A stretch of DNA of 6,872 nucleotides. Source: a bacterium. GTDB taxonomy: Bacteria > Patescibacteriota > Minisyncoccia > UBA6257 > GWB1-50-10. Under the pieces are notes generated by a model. That model searched no databases. It was not told the origin of the DNA and saw nothing but the letters and a program-made list of their open reading frames with translations. This document shows, in pieces, positions 4,293 through 6,872 of the stretch; the stretch's first letter is position 1; the number at the start of each line of letters is the position of its first letter. The position numbers and the translations under genes were made by a program. The stretch is taken from the NCBI GenBank assembly GCA_021825465.1, contig JAKAGX010000033.1, positions 1 to 6,872 of the forward strand. The letters are read 5' to 3'.

Positions 4293-5987
4293 TTACCGCA
4301 AGAACTTGTAGCTCACTTCCTTGCTGCCGGATATTTTCTTAAGCTTCACGACGAGCGTTTCCAGCTTTCCCTGCGGAAGCGTCGGACAGCGGAGCATGAC
4401 GGTCGAAAATGCCGACCGATGATCCGTTTCGCTGGTAAGGAACGTGATATTGATCTTCGAGTTGGCGAAGATCTCGGTGATGTCCTTCAGGAATCCGGGG
4501 CGGTCGGCGTTCACAACCTTGAATTCGACGGCCTTCGGGGCTGCTTTGCCGACGAGTTTGCGTTCATTCTCGTTGATCGCGCTTTTGACCTTCTTCCGCG
4601 CTTCGCTCGTTTTCACGAAGCGGAGCCAGCCCTCGGTCGGTTTCTTGCCCTTTTGTGTCACGATCTCGACGACATCCCCCGACTTCAGCTCATAGTCCAA
4701 AGGCGTGATCTTTCCGTTTACGCGGGCGCCCACGCAGCTGTCGCCGATCTGGGAATGGATGCGGTAAGCGAAATCGACCGGTGTCGAACCGGCCGGCAGA
4801 TCGATCACATCGTTATGCGGCGTAAAGACGAAGATCCGGTCTTTGAAGAAATCGACTTTCACGGCATTCAAGAACTCTTCTTGGCTCGCGAACTTCTTTT
4901 GCCAGTTCTGTAACTGCTGCACCCACATAAGCTCCTTTTTGTTTTTCACGCCTTTCCAGCCCGAGCGGGTCTTATTCGAGCTTTTGACTTGTTCATATGC
5001 CCAGTGAGCGGCGATACCGAGTTCGTTTTCGTCGTGCATTTCTTTCGTCTTGATCTGAACCTCGAGGATCTTGTTGTCGATGCAGAAGACGGTCGTGTGC
5101 AAACTCCGGTAGCCGTTCGGCTTCGGACGCGCGATATAGTCCTTGAAGCGGCCGGGCATCGGCGGCCACATGGCGTGGATCACGCCCAAGACCGCGTAGC
5201 ATTCTTCGACGGTTTTAACGATGATGCGAAGCGCCACAAGGTCGTGGATCTCGTTCAAATTCATGTTGTGCCGCAAAAGTTTTTTGTACAAGCTGAAATA
5301 CCGCTTGGCGCGGGCATCGATGGCGATCGGTTTGATATGGTGGCTTGCGAGCGTCTTTTCGATGAGGGGAAGGACCTTTCGAACATACTCTTGCCGTTCT
5401 TCGTAGGTGTCTTTTACTTCGTGGACCAGCCACTGGTATTCTTCCGGATGAATGTAGGGAAAGGCGAGGTCTTCGAGTTCGCCGGAAAGTTTCTGCATGC
5501 CGAGCCGGTAAGCGAGCGGAGCGTAAATTTCCGCGGTTTCGAGCGCGAACGGTTTTTGCCGTTCTTCGGGCAAGAACTGGAGCGTCCGCATGTTATGGAG
5601 GCGGTCGGCAAGCTTGATGATGAGGACGCGCAAATCCTCGCTGAATGCAATGATGAATTTCCGCAAGTTTTCCGCGTCTTGGTTTTTGGGGATGGCGATG
5701 TTCTGCAGTTTCGTGAGCCCTTGCACGAGGAAGGCGATTTCGTCCCCGAATTCCTTTCGGATGTCCTCGATGGTGATGGAAGAATCCTCAACGACATCGT
5801 GGAGAAGCGCCGCGGCGACGGAATCTTCGTCGAGGCCCCATGATTGCACGGCTTCGGCGACGGCAAGCGGATGAACGATGTACGGGTCGCCGTTCATGCG
5901 CCGTTCTCCTTCGTGGGCTTTCAAGGCAACTTCGTATGCCTTGTCGAGGAGCGGGGAATGCGTCTTTTCAAGCCAAGCAGTTGACAT
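4293..5987 (-). CDS. rel: bifunctional RelA/SpoT-type (p)ppGpp synthetase/hydrolase, compact
   Basis: Makes and degrades the stringent-response alarmone (p)ppGpp from GTP/GDP and ATP. The N-terminal HD hydrolase domain (about 1-190) appears intact: H39, H63-D64 with the HDVVED motif (63-68), and KLADRLHNMRT including D128. The synthetase domain (about 220-335) has the RFKD motif (280-283) of bifunctional Rel enzymes, NGYRSLHTT (291-299) and LEVQIKT. A TGS domain follows (about 384-446), then a roughly 40-residue linker containing WLRFVKTSEARKKVKSA, then an ACT domain (about 487-562). At 564 residues it is much shorter than the usual roughly 700-750. The helical and zinc-finger/coiled-coil modules normally between TGS and ACT are absent, so ribosome-linked control is probably altered. 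The start codon lies nine bases from a TATAAT box, with no Shine-Dalgarno. It diverges from groES. Confidence 0.95.
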   Translation of the reverse strand: MSTAWLEKTHSPLLDKAYEVALKAHEGERRMNGDPYIVHPLAVAEAVQSWGLDEDSVAAALLHDVVEDSSITIEDIRKEFGDEIAFLVQGLTKLQNIAIPKNQDAENLRKFIIAFSEDLRVLIIKLADRLHNMRTLQFLPEERQKPFALETAEIYAPLAYRLGMQKLSGELEDLAFPYIHPEEYQWLVHEVKDTYEERQEYVRKVLPLIEKTLASHHIKPIAIDARAKRYFSLYKKLLRHNMNLNEIHDLVALRIIVKTVEECYAVLGVIHAMWPPMPGRFKDYIARPKPNGYRSLHTTVFCIDNKILEVQIKTKEMHDENELGIAAHWAYEQVKSSNKTRSGWKGVKNKKELMWVQQLQNWQKKFASQEEFLNAVKVDFFKDRIFVFTPHNDVIDLPAGSTPVDFAYRIHSQIGDSCVGARVNGKITPLDYELKSGDVVEIVTQKGKKPTEGWLRFVKTSEARKKVKSAINENERKLVGKAAPKAVEFKVVNADRPGFLKDITEIFANSKINITFLTSETDHRSAFSTVMLRCPTLPQGKLETLVVKLKKISGSKEVSYKFLR

Positions 5988-5996
5988 ATCGTTAAA

Positions 5997-6025
5997 ATTA
6001 TATTGCTTTTATCGGATTTAGGAAA
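5997..6025 (-). promoter_or_regulatory. putative rel promoter (leaderless)
   Basis: A perfect -10 TATAAT lies on the minus strand at 6002-5997, nine bases before the rel ATG at 5987. No convincing -35 is seen at 16-18 bases; the region near 6019-6025 reads TTTCCTA. Transcription would start within about three bases of the ATG, so the rel mRNA would be leaderless. Confidence 0.45.
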
Positions 6026-6029
6026 GTTA

Positions 6030-6058
6030 TTGACAAACCGGGTGTCAAAAAATAGAAT
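6030..6058 (+). promoter_or_regulatory. near-consensus sigma-70 promoter of groES-groEL
   Basis: A perfect -35 TTGACA (6030-6035) and a -10 TAGAAT (6053-6058) are separated by exactly 17 bases. Transcription should start near 6065, inside the CIRCE operator, giving a leader of about 27 bases. It fires away from the rel promoter within the same 104-base gap. Confidence 0.8.
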
Positions 6059-6084
6059 TAGCACCAAAAGGTCTCAAGTGCTAA
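6058..6084 (+). promoter_or_regulatory. CIRCE operator (HrcA binding site)
   Basis: The arms TTAGCACCA (6058-6066) and AAGTGCTAA (6076-6084) match the CIRCE consensus arms TTAGCACTC and GAGTGCTAA at seven and eight of nine bases. The spacer is the standard nine bases. It overlaps the last base of the -10 and the predicted start site, and ends seven bases before groES. HrcA bound here would block transcription until heat or misfolded protein titrates GroEL. hrcA itself is not in the window. Confidence 0.87.
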
Positions 6085-6091
6085 ACAAGTG

Positions 6092-6388
6092 ATGAATATC
6101 AAACCATTGTCGAATCGCGTGCTCGTCGAACTTATCGTGGACGAGCAAAAAACGACCAAGTCGGGGATCGTTCTTCCCGACACGGTCGATAAGAAGGAGC
6201 AAACGAAAGGTATCGTGGTCGCCGTCGGTCCCGGGAAATTCCAGAACGGAACGCGGGTCGCGCCGGACGTAAAGCCGGGCGATAAAGTGCTCTTCTCGAA
6301 ACCGTGGGGCGACGACAAGAAGATCGAAGAAGGCGAAAAGACGTATTTCCTGGTCGACGAAGACGATATTTTGGCGATAATCCAATAA
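6092..6388 (+). CDS. groS: co-chaperonin GroES
   Basis: This 98-residue Hsp10 forms the seven-membered lid of the GroEL folding chamber. It begins MNIKPLSNRVLVE as expected of the family. It has the mobile loop with the hydrophobic IVL (residues 26-28) that docks on GroEL, the GIVVAVGPG turn (40-48), KPGDKVLF (61-68), and a C-terminal strand ending DEDDILAII. An in-frame GTG directly precedes the chosen ATG; the ATG gives the usual N terminus and is preferred. No Shine-Dalgarno lies between the CIRCE arm and the start. The stop is four bases before groEL, so the two form an operon from the CIRCE-controlled promoter. Confidence 0.95.
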   Translation: MNIKPLSNRVLVELIVDEQKTTKSGIVLPDTVDKKEQTKGIVVAVGPGKFQNGTRVAPDVKPGDKVLFSKPWGDDKKIEEGEKTYFLVDEDDILAIIQ

Positions 6389-6392
6389 ACGT

Positions 6393-6872
6393 ATGGCAAA
6401 ACAAATATTATTCGACGAAAAAGCCCGTTCTTCGATGAAGCGGGGGATCGACAAGCTGGCGCAGGCAGTCAGGATGACATTGGGCCCCCGGGGACGCGCC
6501 GCCGTCATCGAAAAGGGGTACGGCGCACCGCAGGTGACCTTCGACGGCGTCACGGTCGCAAAAGAGATCGAATTGCAGGACAAATACGAAAATCTGGGGG
6601 CCGAATTTTTGAAACAAGCTGCCGATAAAACCGACAATAACGTCGGCGACGGCACGACGACATCGGTTGTTCTGGCGCACGCCATGATCGAAGAAGGCGA
6701 GCGGGCCATCATGGAAAAGGGGTTCAATGTCATTCAGCTCGCCGAAGAATTGAAGAAAAAAAGCGAAGCGATCATCAAGGCCTTGGAAAAGCAAAAAGAG
6801 GAGATCAACGACAATAAGAAGGTTCAAGAGGTTGCAACCCTTTCGGCAAAAGACCCGGAAATCGGAAAGCTC
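6393..6872 (+). CDS. groL: chaperonin GroEL, N-terminal part (cut by window edge)
   Basis: The first 160 residues of Hsp60, the double-ring ATP-dependent folding chamber. Equatorial-domain signatures are clear: MTLGPRGR (28-35, the ATP phosphate loop, with Arg where Lys is usual), DGVTVAKEIEL (51-61), and VGDGTTTSVVLA (84-95) containing the catalytic Asp86, equivalent to Asp87 of the E. coli protein. The stretch KGFNVIQLAEELKKKSE replaces the usual GxNPMxLKRGIxKA and is noticeably divergent. The start lies four bases after the groES stop without a Shine-Dalgarno. The rest, including the apical domain and the C-terminal tail, lies outside the window. Confidence 0.96.
   Translation, partial: MAKQILFDEKARSSMKRGIDKLAQAVRMTLGPRGRAAVIEKGYGAPQVTFDGVTVAKEIELQDKYENLGAEFLKQAADKTDNNVGDGTTTSVVLAHAMIEEGERAIMEKGFNVIQLAEELKKKSEAIIKALEKQKEEINDNKKVQEVATLSAKDPEIGKL

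Noticed and set aside
4251..4913. 220-residue plus-strand open frame
   Set aside because: It is antisense to the clearly conserved rel gene and its translation has no recognisable domain.
4989..5843. 284-residue plus-strand open frame
   Set aside because: It is antisense to rel and arises from the codon bias of that gene; the rel frame carries all the catalytic motifs.
6089..6091. GTG one codon upstream as the groES start
   Set aside because: The adjacent ATG gives the usual N terminus; neither has a ribosome binding site, so the GTG is possible but less likely.
1..6872. TGA as a sense codon (Gracilibacteria/Absconditabacteria-type code)
   Set aside because: TGA ends Nudix 1, Nudix 3 and the deoxyribosyltransferase-like gene exactly at ATGA overlaps with intact next genes, so the standard code fits.
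1..6872. parS site near parB
   Set aside because: I saw no sequence close to the TGTTTCACGTGAAACA consensus; partial TTTCACG strings inside rel lack the second half.
1..6872. CRISPR array, transposase or prophage genes
   Set aside because: No regularly spaced direct repeats and no recombinase or phage-like protein are present; the only repeat family seen is the pair of palindromic elements.

Overview
This window looks like a bacterial chromosome fragment of roughly balanced GC with the standard code: TGA is used as a real stop in three tightly packed genes. Short overlapping genes, several small Nudix hydrolases in a row, a compact Rel protein, a divergent GroEL and an almost complete lack of Shine-Dalgarno sequences suggest a Candidate Phyla Radiation (Patescibacteria/Parcubacteria-like) genome. 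That placement is an inference from style; no marker gene in the window proves it.

Layout. Positions 1-240 hold no gene but several strong inverted repeats, and look like an unidentified structured RNA or leader. At 300-1358 lies parB (chromosome partitioning), apparently transcribed from a promoter so close that the mRNA would be leaderless. Positions 1359-1638 hold a large palindromic repeat ending in a T-run (a likely parB terminator), then a possible extended -10 promoter and a GC-rich hairpin. From 1639 to 4090 five genes overlap end to start: three different Nudix hydrolases, a small nucleoside 2-deoxyribosyltransferase-like protein and an exonuclease III-type AP endonuclease. Together they look like a nucleotide-pool cleaning and base-damage repair operon. 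Positions 4091-4292 are a convergent gap with a terminator-like hairpin, a second perfect inverted repeat and a possible decayed reading frame on the minus strand. A bifunctional RelA/SpoT-type (p)ppGpp enzyme runs on the minus strand (5987-4293). A 104-base divergent promoter region (5988-6091) separates it from groES-groEL, which carries a near-consensus sigma-70 promoter overlapped by a CIRCE operator, so HrcA heat-shock control is expected. groEL runs off the right edge.

The most unusual observation is a pair of collinear copies of a roughly 90-base palindromic element. One lies in the intergenic region after parB. The other is inside the parB reading frame, where it encodes part of the disordered linker. 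The hairpin stem differs between the copies, but both versions stay fully paired. This resembles protein-coding palindromic repeats such as the Rickettsia palindromic elements.
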